Below, in pieces: positions 34,987 to 44,524 of a stretch of DNA of 64,000 bases. The stretch lies in assembly GCF_000152845.1 (NCBI RefSeq), contig NZ_CH902584.1, positions 2,099,815 through 2,163,814 on the forward strand. Reading direction: 5' to 3'. Origin of the DNA: Roseovarius sp. 217 (GTDB lineage: Bacteria > Pseudomonadota > Alphaproteobacteria > Rhodobacterales > Rhodobacteraceae). The first letter of the stretch is position 1. Every line of letters begins with the position of its first letter. The position numbers and the translations under genes are program-made. A model generated the notes under the pieces. It saw only the letters and a list, made by a program, of their open reading frames with translations. It ran no database searches and had not been told where the DNA came from.

Positions 34987-36560
34987 CCGCCGAGATCCGC
35001 AATTCCCAGTGGGACGTGATCGTCATCGGCACCGGCATGGGCGGCGGCCTCATCGGACGCAGGCTGGCCGAGCGGGGCCTCAAGGTGCTCTTCATCGAGA
35101 AAGGCCCATCCGGCCACCGATCCGAGCGTCAGGGGCTCAATCCCGAAATGTTCGATCCCACCGCCCGACAGTTGCGCGGCTATTGGCCCGGCCCGATCCG
35201 CGCGCAGATCAATGGCCGCGCGTCGGAATTCTTTGGTCCCATCGGGGCCGGGGTGGGCGGATCGTCGGTGTTTTATGCCGCCACGCTGGAACGCCCCGAG
35301 CGCCACGATCTTGAGGCGACAGAGACCCGCCCGCATCCCACCGGCGGTTGGCCCGTGGGCTTTGACGCGATGCGCGACTGGTATGCAGAGGCCGAAGACC
35401 TCCTGCATATCTGCGGTGACCCCGATCCGCTCTCGCCGGAGCCCGCCCCCTCCCTACGGCCCGCGCCGCCACTCTCGGCTGTGGATGCCGCTCTCATGCG
35501 CAGTCTGCAATCGGTGGGGCTACACCCCTACCGCCTGCACGCCGCGATCCGCTATCTGCCGGGATGCCATGAGTGCCTGGGCGTCAAATGCCCCAAACCC
35601 TGCAAGATGGATGGCCGCTCTGCCGGGGTGGACCCGGCGCTTGCCACCGGCAATGCTGCCCTTCTCGACCGTGCCGAGGTGCGCCGCCTCTGCGGTACGT
35701 CCCACAGCATCACCCATATCGAGGTTACGCGCGACGGCGAAACCTTCACGCTCACCGCGCCGCAGATCGTGCTGGCCGCCGGTGCGCTCGCCTCGCCTCG
35801 CCTGCTTCTGGCCTCCGCGTCCGAGCACTGGCCCGACGGCTGCGCCAATAGCTCCGGCCTCGTGGGCCGCAACCTCATGTTCCACCTCAACGAGATTTTC
35901 GCCCTCTGGCCGCCGCGCGGTACGGCTGAGAATGGCCCCGGCAAGGCCATCTCGCTCCGCGATTTCTACCACCGCGACGGGCAGCGCTTCGGCACCGTGC
36001 AGGCCATGGGCATCGCGGCAGGTTACGGCGAGATCGTGCATACGCTGAACGGCATGTTCGACCGCTCCGCCCTGCGTCACCTCCGACCCCTACGCCACCT
36101 CACCCGCCTGCCTGCGGCCCTAGCCGCGCGCATATTGGGGCGGGCGCAGGTCTTTGTCGGGCTGATGGAGGATCTGGGATACTCTGAGAACCGCGTCACC
36201 TATGACTGCACAGCCCCCGATGCCATCGACATCACCTACACGCTCCACTCCGAACTCCTGAACCGCCGCCGCGCCTTTCGCCGGGCCATCCGAGCGGGGC
36301 TGCGTGGGCATCGGCGACTGTTCCTGACCCATACGCCAGAGTTGAACTTTGGCCACCCCTGCGGCACGTTGCGGTTCGGCACCGATCCCGCGACCAGCGT
36401 GCTCGACCCCGAGTGCCGGGCGCATGGGCTGGACAATCTCTATGTCGCGGATGCCTCCTTCATGCCCTCGTCGATGGGCGTCAACCCGAGCCTCACCATC
36501 GCTGCCAATGCGCTGCGCGTGGCCGAGGTGATCGCTCGCCGCAGAAAGGCCACGACATGA
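34983..36560 (+). CDS. GMC-family FAD-dependent oxidoreductase
   Basis: The 525-aa flavoprotein has the FAD Rossmann motif DVIVIGTGMGGGLIGRRLAE at the start and the C-terminal GMC block (NLYVADASFMPSSMGVNPS). A cysteine cluster CHECLGVKCPKPCKMDG (about residues 194-210) matches the Cys-rich loop of one bacterial GMC subgroup. The substrate is probably a hydroxyl of a sugar or of its acyl substituent; this is inference from the cluster. Translation overlaps the acyltransferase and SDR genes on either side. No signal peptide is seen. Confidence 0.88.
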   Translation: MTAEIRNSQWDVIVIGTGMGGGLIGRRLAERGLKVLFIEKGPSGHRSERQGLNPEMFDPTARQLRGYWPGPIRAQINGRASEFFGPIGAGVGGSSVFYAATLERPERHDLEATETRPHPTGGWPVGFDAMRDWYAEAEDLLHICGDPDPLSPEPAPSLRPAPPLSAVDAALMRSLQSVGLHPYRLHAAIRYLPGCHECLGVKCPKPCKMDGRSAGVDPALATGNAALLDRAEVRRLCGTSHSITHIEVTRDGETFTLTAPQIVLAAGALASPRLLLASASEHWPDGCANSSGLVGRNLMFHLNEIFALWPPRGTAENGPGKAISLRDFYHRDGQRFGTVQAMGIAAGYGEIVHTLNGMFDRSALRHLRPLRHLTRLPAALAARILGRAQVFVGLMEDLGYSENRVTYDCTAPDAIDITYTLHSELLNRRRAFRRAIRAGLRGHRRLFLTHTPELNFGHPCGTLRFGTDPATSVLDPECRAHGLDNLYVADASFMPSSMGVNPSLTIAANALRVAEVIARRRKATT

Positions 36561-37318
36561 GGCTCTCGGACGGTATCGCAGTTGTCACTGGCGCAGGCGG
36601 TGGGCTGGGGCGCGCGCTCGCAGTGGAACTCGCGGCGCGGGGACAGCGCGTGGTGGCCCTTGGCCGTGCGCCCGAGGGAATCGCCGAGACCGCCGCTCTG
36701 GACCCCACGGGTCGGATCACGCCCGTCACCGCCGATGTCGCAGACCCTCAATCCCTACGCGCGGCCTTTGCTCAGATCACCCAAACCGCGCCGGTGACGC
36801 TGCTGATCAACAACGCTGCCATCTATCCACGCCGCGATTTTCTCGATGAAACACCCGAGAGCTTCGCCGAAACTATGGCGATCAATCTCGGTGGTACAGT
36901 GGCCTGCACGCGGCTTGCGCTCGACAGCATGGTCGAGACCGGCTTTGGCCGTATCCTCACTGTCTCGACCTTCGCCGATCTGGCCCCCTTGCCCGCCTCC
37001 TCGGCCTATGCGGTATCCAAAGGGGCAGGGCGCATCCTCACGCGCGCGCTTCTGGCTGATCTCGCCGACCGCTTTCCGGACATTGTGCTGACCGACTGGA
37101 TGCCGGGCATGCTTGCCACCCGCATGGGCGTGCCTCATGGGCTTGACCCGGCGCAGGCGGCGCGATGGGGGGCGGCGCTCGCGCTATGGCACGATCCAGC
37201 CCTCAATGGTGCTGTGTTCGAGCGCGACCGCGAAATCCTGCCGCCGCGTGGCCTCAAGGGCCGGATCAAGGATGCGCTCCTGTTGCGCCGCCGCACCCCG
37301 CGCGTGATCCCAGCCTGA
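36557..37318 (+). CDS. Short-chain dehydrogenase/reductase
   Basis: The 253-aa protein has the SDR nucleotide motif TGAGGGLG near residue 11, the NNAA structural motif, and the SSAYAVSKGAG segment with the Tyr and Lys of the catalytic tetrad. It begins in an ATGA overlap with the GMC gene and is the last gene of the cluster. Paired with the oxidoreductase it could reduce back or re-set the oxidised carbon, for example epimerising a sugar. This is inference from gene order. Confidence 0.88.
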   Translation: MRLSDGIAVVTGAGGGLGRALAVELAARGQRVVALGRAPEGIAETAALDPTGRITPVTADVADPQSLRAAFAQITQTAPVTLLINNAAIYPRRDFLDETPESFAETMAINLGGTVACTRLALDSMVETGFGRILTVSTFADLAPLPASSAYAVSKGAGRILTRALLADLADRFPDIVLTDWMPGMLATRMGVPHGLDPAQAARWGAALALWHDPALNGAVFERDREILPPRGLKGRIKDALLLRRRTPRVIPA

Positions 37319-37321
37319 CAG

Positions 37322-37933
37322 CTAGCGGCAATAGGGTCCGTTGCCGTGTTTGGCGGTGTCGAAATGCAGATGGTCCTGATGGTGCCGGTCCGAATTTGGT
37401 CCCAGCACGGTGCCGAATGTCCCACAGGCCTCGCCATGAACGCGCTTGAGAATGCGCCCCTTGTGCCCGCTATTCCAATCCCGCAGCACCGAGATTTCCG
37501 AGCCATCCTTCAACTTCAACGCCGAAATGTCGATTGCCTTGCCGCGTCCATGCTCAGAGATGCGCGCACCGGGCTGACTGTTGCGCGTGCGGCAGACGTA
37601 ATGCGCGGGAACCTGTAGCCCCGTCAAACCGCCCCCCATGCGCCCCACGGCAGGCTTGGCACTGCGCTTCACCCAATTCCCGAGCGCACGCGCCGTCGGG
37701 CAATCCAGCGTCGCGGCCTGGCTCAACCGCACGCCATGCACGGATTCAAGCCGCACCGCACGGTCCACGCCACAGCCATTCACCTCGTGATGCTGAAACC
37801 CCGAAACCGATCCCACCAGCCCCGGATCACCGCAAATCCCGCCGCCCCGGCTGACCTCGTCATTGTCGCTGCGACCGCAGCCCGAGGCGATCAGGCTCAG
37901 CCCCATCGCCATGCCCAGAACGGCGCGCCTCAT
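37322..37933 (-). CDS. Extensin-like domain lipoprotein
   Basis: The 203-aa protein has a lipoprotein-like leader ending LIASG-C with the Cys at 19, then the extensin-like C-terminal domain (GSVSGFQHHEVNGCGVDRAV and related cysteines, SEHGRGKAIDI). This fold is related to LAS-type peptidases and may act on cell wall, but its activity is unproven. The ATG at 37933 overlaps the tyrC stop; a longer open frame upstream is ignored. It converges on the SDR gene with no visible terminator. Confidence 0.85.
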   Translation of the reverse strand: MRRAVLGMAMGLSLIASGCGRSDNDEVSRGGGICGDPGLVGSVSGFQHHEVNGCGVDRAVRLESVHGVRLSQAATLDCPTARALGNWVKRSAKPAVGRMGGGLTGLQVPAHYVCRTRNSQPGARISEHGRGKAIDISALKLKDGSEISVLRDWNSGHKGRILKRVHGEACGTFGTVLGPNSDRHHQDHLHFDTAKHGNGPYCR

Positions 37934-38850
37934 GCCTTCGTCGCCCGTCCAAAATCCGGCGCGGCGGTGTCCTGCCCAGCCTCGATGATGCCCCGCCGTA
38001 TCGCGCGCGTGCGGGTGAAATAGGCGTGCAGATGCTCCCCGTCGCCGATGCGAATGGCGCGTTGCAGCGCAAAGAGCTCCTCGGTAAAGCGGCCCAGAAT
38101 TTCCAATGTCGCCTCCTTGTTGTTGAGAAACACATCGCGCCACATGGTTGGATCGCTCGCGGCAATCCGGGTGAAATCCCGAAACCCGGCGGCGGAATAC
38201 TTGATCACCTCGCTGTCGGTGACCCGGCGCAGATCGTCGGCCACGCCGACCATCGTATAGGCGATCAGGTGCGGCGCATGGCTTGTCACCGCCAACACCA
38301 GATCGTGATGTTCGGCATCCATCTCATCGGTGTTCGACCCAAGCGCCTGCCAGAACCGCTCTAACCGTTCTACCGCCGCCCGGTCGCTGCCGTCCTGCGG
38401 CACGATCAGACACCAGCGATTGTCAAAGAGCTCGGCAAAGCCCGAACGTGGCCCCGAATGCTCGGTCCCCGCCAGCGGATGCGCCGGGACGAAATGCACC
38501 CCCTCGGGCAGTTGCGGCCCGACCGCTTCGATCACGGCCTTCTTGACCGATCCCACATCGCTGACCGTGGCGCCGGGCTTGAGCGCGCCCGCGATCTCGG
38601 CGGCAACCGCCCCCATCGCGCCCACCGGCACGCAGAGCACCACCAGATCGGCCCCCTCTGCCGCCTCGGCCGCGCTATCGCACACCCGATCACAGAGGCC
38701 GATTTCGCGCGCCACATCCCGCGTGTCAGATGAGCGCGCATAGCCCGTCACCTCTCCGACCACGCCCGCGCGTTTCATCGCCAAGAACATCGAACTTGCA
38801 ATCAGCCCCAGCCCGATCAGCGCCACCCGGTCATAGATTTGCGCCATCAC
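37930..38850 (-). CDS. tyrC: Prephenate/arogenate dehydrogenase
   Basis: The 306-aa enzyme makes tyrosine from prephenate or arogenate. It has an NAD(P) Rossmann motif ([19 protein letters not shown]), the GSVKK loop, and the [16 protein letters not shown] motif with the catalytic His. It lies immediately downstream of hisC (ATGA overlap), a common arrangement of alphaproteobacterial aminotransferase and TyrA-type genes. Arogenate versus prephenate preference is not decidable from sequence. Confidence 0.93.
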   Translation of the reverse strand: MMAQIYDRVALIGLGLIASSMFLAMKRAGVVGEVTGYARSSDTRDVAREIGLCDRVCDSAAEAAEGADLVVLCVPVGAMGAVAAEIAGALKPGATVSDVGSVKKAVIEAVGPQLPEGVHFVPAHPLAGTEHSGPRSGFAELFDNRWCLIVPQDGSDRAAVERLERFWQALGSNTDEMDAEHHDLVLAVTSHAPHLIAYTMVGVADDLRRVTDSEVIKYSAAGFRDFTRIAASDPTMWRDVFLNNKEATLEILGRFTEELFALQRAIRIGDGEHLHAYFTRTRAIRRGIIEAGQDTAAPDFGRATKA

Positions 38851-39929
38851 CGGACCCCCTTGAACTGTCCGATCACATGCGCGACCCGGCGACAGGCGGA
38901 TTCCTCGCCCACCGTGATCCGCAAGCCTTCGGGAAAGCCATAGCCGCCCACCCGGCGCACGATGATCCCATCGGCGCGCAACGCTGCATCACAGTCCGCA
39001 GCCTCGTCATCCGAGGCAAACCGCGCCAGCACAAAGTTGGCATGGCTCTTATCAACCGCGACGCCGGTCTCGCGCAGCGCCTCGGTCAACCATGCGCGGT
39101 TGCGCATCGTGTCGCTCACCACCTTGCTGAGCCAGTCCTGATCCCGCACTGCGGCCTCGGCGGTGGCGAGTTGCGTGGGCGACAGGTTAAAGGGCTGGCG
39201 GATACGGTTCAGCACCTCGATCATCGCCGTTTGCGCATAGCCCCAGCCGATCCGCAGCCCGCCCAGACCATAAGCCTTGGAAAAGGTGCGCGTCATGATG
39301 ACATTGTCACGCGCCTCGACCAGTGCGACACCGCCGTCATAGCCTTTGGCAAACTCGGTATAGGCCCCGTCAAGCACCAGAATGGCCCCCTCGGGCAGGC
39401 CATCCGCCAACCGCGCCACTTCCGCGTCGGGCAGAATGGTGCCGGTCGGATTGCCGGGGTTGGCGATAAACACGATCCGGGTCCGGGGCGTGCAGGCCCC
39501 CAGGATCGCATCCACATCCACCACGCGGTCACGCTCGGCCACACAGACCGGCGTGGCGCCGACCGCATGGGCCAGAATCGGATACATGGCAAAGCCATGC
39601 TCGGTGTGGATCACCTCATCCCCCGCCCCGGCATAGGCCTGCGCCACGAACTGCAACACCTCGTCCGATCCCACGCCACAGATCACGCGCTCGGGGTCCA
39701 GCCCATGCACCTCGGCAATGGCTCCGCGCAAGTCGGCATGGTCGGTGCCGGGATAACGGTGCAGCGTCGCCGCAGAGCGCGCAAACGCCGCCTTGGCCTT
39801 GTCCGAGGGGCCATAGGGGCTCTCATTGGCCGAGAGTTTCAGGATCTCGGATTTGCCCGCAATCACGGCCTCGCCACTCTTGTAGAGCGCGATTTCCATG
39901 ATGCCCGGCTGTGGCGTGATCTTGGTCAT
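38847..39929 (-). CDS. hisC: Histidinol-phosphate aminotransferase
   Basis: HisC transfers an amino group to imidazole-acetol phosphate in histidine synthesis; in this lineage the same fold may also serve phenylalanine/tyrosine synthesis, supported by its overlap with tyrC. The 360-aa PLP enzyme (fold type I) has ANPGNPTG at 156-163 and the Schiff-base Lys218 in [12 protein letters not shown]. The ATG at 39929 follows GGGGAA. The upstream extension to 39950 is probably not translated. Confidence 0.93.
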   Translation of the reverse strand: MTKITPQPGIMEIALYKSGEAVIAGKSEILKLSANESPYGPSDKAKAAFARSAATLHRYPGTDHADLRGAIAEVHGLDPERVICGVGSDEVLQFVAQAYAGAGDEVIHTEHGFAMYPILAHAVGATPVCVAERDRVVDVDAILGACTPRTRIVFIANPGNPTGTILPDAEVARLADGLPEGAILVLDGAYTEFAKGYDGGVALVEARDNVIMTRTFSKAYGLGGLRIGWGYAQTAMIEVLNRIRQPFNLSPTQLATAEAAVRDQDWLSKVVSDTMRNRAWLTEALRETGVAVDKSHANFVLARFASDDEAADCDAALRADGIIVRRVGGYGFPEGLRITVGEESACRRVAHVIGQFKGVR

Positions 39930-39990
39930 GTCATTCCCCGTGTGTCGCATGAGGTTCTAGCTTTGGTGCCCCGGCTTGACCAGCACCAAA

Positions 39991-40023
39991 AGGAAAAGGC
40001 CGCGGCGGTTCCCCGTCGCGGCC
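39991..40023 (-). terminator. Intrinsic terminator of rpsD
   Basis: On the minus strand GGCCGCGACGG pairs with CCGCCGCGGCC (one G-U) around GGAA, followed by TTTTCCTTTT. It lies 22 bases after the rpsD stop and isolates rpsD from hisC. Confidence 0.9.
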
Positions 40024-40045
40024 TCTTCGCTGCATTTCAGAACGC

Positions 40046-40666
40046 TTAGTTCTGCGCGTAGAATTCGATCACGAGGTTCGGTTCCATAATCACCGGATAG
40101 GGCACATCCGACAGGCCGGGCTGACGGACAAAGGTGGCCTTCATCTTCGAATGATCCGCGTCAATGTAATCGGGCACGTCCCGCTCGGCCAATTGCACGG
40201 CCTCGAGAAGAACTGCGATCTGCTTGGAACGGTCCCGCACTTCGATCACATCACCCTCTTTGACACGGTAAGAGGGGATGTTCACGCGGTTGCCGTTCAC
40301 GGTCACATGGCCGTGGTTCACGAACTGACGGGCGGCGAACATGGTTGCGACGAACTTGGCGCGGTAAACGACCGCGTCCAGACGGCGCTCCAACAGACCG
40401 ATCAACGTCTCGCCGGTATCACCCTTGATACGCTCGGCTTCGGCAAAGATGCGACGGAATTGCTTTTCGGTCAAATCGCCGTAATAGCCCTTCAGCTTCT
40501 GCTTGGCGCGCAGCTGCAGACCAAAGTCAGAGACTTTGCCCTTGCGGCGCTGACCATGCTGGCCGGGGCCATATTCACGACGGTTGACGGGGGATTTCGG
40601 ACGGCCCCAGATGTTTTCACCCATCCGGCGGTCAATTTTGTACTTGGCAGACGTGCGTTTTGTCAC
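40046..40666 (-). CDS. rpsD: 30S ribosomal protein S4
   Basis: S4 nucleates 16S rRNA folding and is part of the 30S subunit. The 206-aa protein has the S4 N-terminal zinc-free domain ([19 protein letters not shown]) and an S4 RNA-binding domain with [12 protein letters not shown] and [14 protein letters not shown]. It stands alone, away from the alpha operon, as is usual in alphaproteobacteria. A good promoter and terminator bracket it. Confidence 0.98.
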   Translation of the reverse strand: MTKRTSAKYKIDRRMGENIWGRPKSPVNRREYGPGQHGQRRKGKVSDFGLQLRAKQKLKGYYGDLTEKQFRRIFAEAERIKGDTGETLIGLLERRLDAVVYRAKFVATMFAARQFVNHGHVTVNGNRVNIPSYRVKEGDVIEVRDRSKQIAVLLEAVQLAERDVPDYIDADHSKMKATFVRQPGLSDVPYPVIMEPNLVIEFYAQN

Positions 40667-40776
40667 GGCTGATCTCCTTCATATATCGCGAAGGGCGTTG
40701 TCCTCTGCGTCCCGGCACTTTCCGGTCGACCGACAGGCTTCCTCTTGCGAGGTCCACCAACACCAATGAAGCCGCG

Positions 40777-40804
40777 CTTATACAGGCTGCGGGCGCACTG
40801 TCAA
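40777..40804 (-). promoter_or_regulatory. Sigma-70 promoter of rpsD
   Basis: On the minus strand TTGACA (40804-40799), a 16-base spacer and TATAAG (40782-40777) form a near-consensus promoter 110 bases before the rpsD start. Confidence 0.75.
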
Positions 40805-40870
40805 CCACCCGCCCGCGCCGTCATCTGGCCCGCATTGGGTCGGGGGCGTTCCCGATACGTCCCCCGGTTC

Positions 40871-41935
40871 TCAGGCGGCCTCATGCGCCAGAATCGCGGC
40901 CTCTGATCCATTCAGGCACCGTCGGGCAAAGCCGCCGTAGAGATGTGGCTCATATTCCAGATTGCGGTTGATCGCCAAGAGCCGCGCCCGGTCTGCATCG
41001 TCAAGTGTCGAAAGCGCCGCGCTTGCCGGATGAAAGCTCTCGGTTTCGACGCCATTTGCCCAGATGATCTGATGGTGCGGCAAGAGCAGGTGAATATAGG
41101 TCACCTCGCGTGATCCCAGATCGACCGTCACCGTGTCATTATTGACCAGATCACGCGCCATCACCAAAACCTCGGGCGTATTGAAGAGCGCGCGCGCGAC
41201 ATCGCCCCGCACCAGCATCCGGTGCTCGGGGCTGACCAGCAATTCCGCATCGGGACGCCCCATGCCAAGCGCGCCGGCCTTAAGCCGTATAGGTCTGAGA
41301 CGCGGCATCGCAAACAGGCGCGCACCTGTCATCCGGCGACTGCCGATCCATTGGATTTGTTCGGCCCCGTTGTCGCGGGTCTGCACATGGTCGCCCTCGC
41401 GCAATTCCTCAACCAGACGCGGGCCTTCTGGGGTCTCGATCCGCGTGCCGGGAGTGAAACAGATAACACCGCCCGAGGCCGGTCCGGTCGAGGCCCCGCG
41501 CATCCCCTCAAGCGAGTGATGCACGACCCACATATCCCGTTCGCGCGGTGGAATATCATCGTGGAACATCAACAAGGGCGACGCCCCGATCCCCACTTCG
41601 ATGACCGTCACGGTATAGCTGCGCGTGCCATCGGTGATGACAAAGCCCAGATCCATCAGCGGCTCGTCCATGTCCCCTTGGCCCAAGTCGCGTGTGTTGC
41701 TCAACGCGGCGCCCACCAGGCGCCGCACCATCCGTGCCGCACGTTTGCGGTTCACGGTTTCCCCTTCCGCCATATCAAGCCGCAACAGCTCGTTCGGCCC
41801 ATCGACACGCACCGCATCGCCCCGCCAGGACCACGTGTGTCCCACCGAAAGCGACTGCACTGGCGCAGCCGATACCCCATCCAATTCCGTTTGCGACCAG
41901 GAAATGACGAACGTGCCTCTAAAGCCCGTCCCCAT
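40871..41935 (-). CDS. Hint-domain protein
   Basis: The 354-aa protein has an uncharacterised N-terminal region (about 1-155) and a Hint (hedgehog/intein-like) module. The module begins at CFTPGTRIETPEG with the putative nucleophile Cys and extends to the IHLLLPHHQIIWANG block. Proteins of this type are common and multicopy in Rhodobacteraceae, and their function is unknown. Autoprocessing at the Cys is possible. No RTX repeats or signal peptide are seen. The ribosome site is weak. Confidence 0.85.
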   Translation of the reverse strand: MGTGFRGTFVISWSQTELDGVSAAPVQSLSVGHTWSWRGDAVRVDGPNELLRLDMAEGETVNRKRAARMVRRLVGAALSNTRDLGQGDMDEPLMDLGFVITDGTRSYTVTVIEVGIGASPLLMFHDDIPPRERDMWVVHHSLEGMRGASTGPASGGVICFTPGTRIETPEGPRLVEELREGDHVQTRDNGAEQIQWIGSRRMTGARLFAMPRLRPIRLKAGALGMGRPDAELLVSPEHRMLVRGDVARALFNTPEVLVMARDLVNNDTVTVDLGSREVTYIHLLLPHHQIIWANGVETESFHPASAALSTLDDADRARLLAINRNLEYEPHLYGGFARRCLNGSEAAILAHEAA

Positions 41936-42037
41936 AACTCTGACTGCCTGCCTCTTCGTTTCTTTTTTTATCGCGTTTTTATTATCGTCAAGGTAACAAA
42001 GGCGAATCAGTCTGAAAAGCCCTTGATTGTATTTTTG

Positions 42038-42967
42038 TCAGAACCGCAGCTTGAACTGCACAGCGCCCAGAAATTGCCCCTCGTGCTGCTCGTCGAATTC
42101 CTCACTCAGCCATGTCAGACCGTAAAAGAGCGCAGCCCCATTGCGGTTCTCCCAATGCAGGCCTGCCCGCACACGGGTGCGGTCCTCGGTCAATGTGACA
42201 CCGCTGCGTGCGGGCAGGTAATCGCTGTCATCGACATAGGCGATATCCGCCCCCAAAAGGAATGCCGTGCCCGCCTGTTCGGCCCGCACCACCCGGTAGC
42301 GATGGCCCGTGACCGCGTCGCGCACCAGCAATTCGCTCTGACCGATGCCACCGAATGTGATGTCCGCCCCGGCCCGGATCAAATCCTCGACCCCCAGCCG
42401 CGCTTCGGCAAAGGGCCGCAGGCGCGCGCGCCCAAGCTCAAACTCGCGGCTGGCCTCAAAGACGCCCGAGGGCCGAATAGCGTCGTCGATCTGGTTGCGC
42501 CGAACCCGTCCACTGACCTCGCGACCGCCAAGAAACCCATGCAAAAAGTCTTGAAAGTCATCGAGCTGTGTCTGCCGCCCGGTCACGATCAGATCCGCCC
42601 CAAGGGCATAATCCACCTCAGCCTTCTGGAAATGCGTATGCAGACCAAAGCCGAGCGCGCCCACATAAGGCCGATCAAGCGCCGCGGGGCGGCTCAGGTT
42701 TTCAGGTGCTATGACCTCGCCGTGAAAGCGGAATTCGAGCAATTGCCCAAAGCGGTCCGGCGCGTGTCCCTGCCAGTCAGGCCCCCAGACCCGGCTCGAT
42801 GTGATCGACCCAGTGCGCCAGCGATCATCCGCGTCACCCAGAACGTCGTTGGTAAACAAGAGACCATAGCCCAGTCTCTGACGCCCTTCGGACTGCGCCA
42901 AGGTTGCCGTGGTCACGCCGATCAGGCCCAGGATCGCCCAGAGGGCGATGGCGAAAATACGTGTCAT
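42038..42967 (-). CDS. LpxR-like outer-membrane lipid A deacylase family protein (DUF2219)
   Basis: The 309-aa protein has a signal peptide (about 1-25, ending TLAQ), beta-barrel patterning and a C-terminal FKLRF ending in Phe, as in outer-membrane proteins. Family members of known function (LpxR) remove the 3'-acyloxyacyl chain of lipid A. The assignment rests on overall pattern such as the NDVLGDADDRWRTGSI segment; lipid A activity here is inferred. GGGGAA precedes the ATG. It is monocistronic. Confidence 0.75.
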   Translation of the reverse strand: MTRIFAIALWAILGLIGVTTATLAQSEGRQRLGYGLLFTNDVLGDADDRWRTGSITSSRVWGPDWQGHAPDRFGQLLEFRFHGEVIAPENLSRPAALDRPYVGALGFGLHTHFQKAEVDYALGADLIVTGRQTQLDDFQDFLHGFLGGREVSGRVRRNQIDDAIRPSGVFEASREFELGRARLRPFAEARLGVEDLIRAGADITFGGIGQSELLVRDAVTGHRYRVVRAEQAGTAFLLGADIAYVDDSDYLPARSGVTLTEDRTRVRAGLHWENRNGAALFYGLTWLSEEFDEQHEGQFLGAVQFKLRF

Positions 42968-43086
42968 CTGTCACGTTCCCCATGCTACGCCCCCCGGCAA
43001 TTTCTGCTTAGCAAACCCTCAGACAAATTGACCAGCGAAACATTAGCATTCCGCTAAACCGTGGCGCAAATCCCATGGTAGGCCGT

Positions 43087-43671
43087 TCAGAGCGCACGCA
43101 TCCAGACTTGCAGGTCATGCGCGCTCTCCTCCGCCGCCCCGATCTCGGTCCAGTCAAAAGAGGCCACAGCCCCGTCAAGCGGCGCATAACCGCGCTTGCG
43201 CCAGAACCCATCGAGCGGCTGATAACCCTCGGGCCGCGCCGGGTGATCCTTGGGTCGCACCACCGAACAAAAGGCAGCAAAATCACGGTTCAGCGCCCGC
43301 GCCTGCGCCTCGCGCAGATCGAAAAAGCGATGCCCAATGCCGCGCCCACGATAGGCGGGCAAGAGAACGCTCTCGGCGCAATAGAAAATCCGCTCCAACG
43401 CGATCCCGCTCTCGGCAAAGGCGGCGCCGAAATCGCCCGCATGATCCTCCATCGGAGTGCCGGTGGCGGCCCCAATCAGATCATCGCCGTCATAGGCACC
43501 CACCAGAATGGCATCCGCGCTCTCGCGGTAAACCTGAAGATACCGCTCCTCATAGGCGGCATCGCCCTCATAGAGATAGGGATAGGCGCGAAAGACCGCG
43601 ATCCGAAGCCGCGCCACATCGGGCAGGGCGCGTGCCAGCGCCGCCCCCGTCAGCCGCTCAACACGGATCAT
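43087..43671 (-). CDS. GNAT-family N-acetyltransferase
   Basis: The 194-aa protein has a GNAT fold with the acetyl-CoA pyrophosphate motif LLPAYRGRGIGHRFF and a C-terminal FWRKRGYAPL. Substrate is unknown. The ATG at 43671 overlaps the stop of the upstream gene (ATGA); a further ATG at 43692 is ignored. It is the last gene of the leftward UPF0262-phosphatase-SnoaL-GNAT run. Confidence 0.88.
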   Translation of the reverse strand: MIRVERLTGAALARALPDVARLRIAVFRAYPYLYEGDAAYEERYLQVYRESADAILVGAYDGDDLIGAATGTPMEDHAGDFGAAFAESGIALERIFYCAESVLLPAYRGRGIGHRFFDLREAQARALNRDFAAFCSVVRPKDHPARPEGYQPLDGFWRKRGYAPLDGAVASFDWTEIGAAEESAHDLQVWMRAL

Positions 43672-44063
43672 GCAGAGACCTGTTTCACCCAATCCGCAAG
43701 GTTGTAATAGGTCACAACGCGCGTGATCAACCCATCCTTGAGCGTAAAGAACGACCCGGCAGGTAGGACATAGCTCTGCCCTTGCGCGTCTGGCAGCCCC
43801 TGATCGGTCTCCAGATAGGTGCCGTTGACCAGAAATTCCGCCGCCGCACGGGTGCCACCCTGTGCCTCAAAGATCACCATATCGGTCAGCTCCTCGCGAT
43901 AGCACCGGCTCATGTTATCACAGAACGCGCGAAACAGATCCTTGCCGGTCCGAACCTGCCCTTCGTTCACATAGTGGCGCACATCGTCGCTCAGGCAGGC
44001 CAGCATGCCGGGCACATCGCCCCGGTTGAAGGCATCGAAATAGGCTTTGACGGTTTCGTTCAT
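43668..44063 (-). CDS. SnoaL-like / ketosteroid-isomerase-related protein
   Basis: The 131-aa protein has the NTF2-like alpha+beta pattern with MNETVKAYFDAFNRGD at the start and repeated beta strands (FFTLKDGLITRVVTYYN near the end). Members act as small isomerases, hydrolases or binding proteins; the substrate here is unknown. GGAGGA precedes the ATG, and the stop overlaps the GNAT gene while the start overlaps the phosphatase gene. Confidence 0.83.
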   Translation of the reverse strand: MNETVKAYFDAFNRGDVPGMLACLSDDVRHYVNEGQVRTGKDLFRAFCDNMSRCYREELTDMVIFEAQGGTRAAAEFLVNGTYLETDQGLPDAQGQSYVLPAGSFFTLKDGLITRVVTYYNLADWVKQVSA

Positions 44064-44521
44064 AAATCCTCCCTGGGGGGTCCCCAACGGTCCTGCAAAT
44101 GCCCGATGATCTGATCTCGGGTCTGACGATAGGCATCCAACCGCGCTTCGCGGGTCTGCGCAAGGCCGGTGGGGTCCATGATCGGCCAGTAAGTGACATC
44201 AAGGTGAAAAAACCGGGTCAGTTCCAGCGCCCGCCTCTGGCTCGCCGGGCTCAAGGCCACAACGAGATCAAAAGACGACAGATCGTCTCCCCAATCTTCC
44301 ATCTCGTCAAAGCTGCGGCTGCGGTGACGTTCCAGTTCGACCCCGATTTCGCGGCAGACGGCGACGCTAAAGCCGTCGATCTCCATGTCATTCTTGACGC
44401 CAACGGACTGGACATAGGTATCAGCGCCGTAAAACTTCTTCATGATCCCCTCGGCCATAGGCGAGCGGACAGCATTGTGATCACAACAAAACAGCACCGA
44501 CTGCGGCAGGGGCTGCGGCAT
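44060..44521 (-). CDS. Low-molecular-weight protein tyrosine phosphatase-like protein
   Basis: The 153-aa protein has the P-loop C13-X5-R19 (CDHNAVRSP) of LMW phosphatases and arsenate reductases, and a DP motif in IMDPTG. The Cys-X5-Arg loop and length fit the phosphatase family; an ArsC-type redox reaction is less likely as no resolving cysteine pair is seen. It lies 3 bases after the UPF0262 gene, a gene pair found widely in Rhodobacteraceae. Confidence 0.83.
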   Translation of the reverse strand: MPQPLPQSVLFCCDHNAVRSPMAEGIMKKFYGADTYVQSVGVKNDMEIDGFSVAVCREIGVELERHRSRSFDEMEDWGDDLSSFDLVVALSPASQRRALELTRFFHLDVTYWPIMDPTGLAQTREARLDAYRQTRDQIIGHLQDRWGPPREDL

Positions 44522-44524
44522 GCA

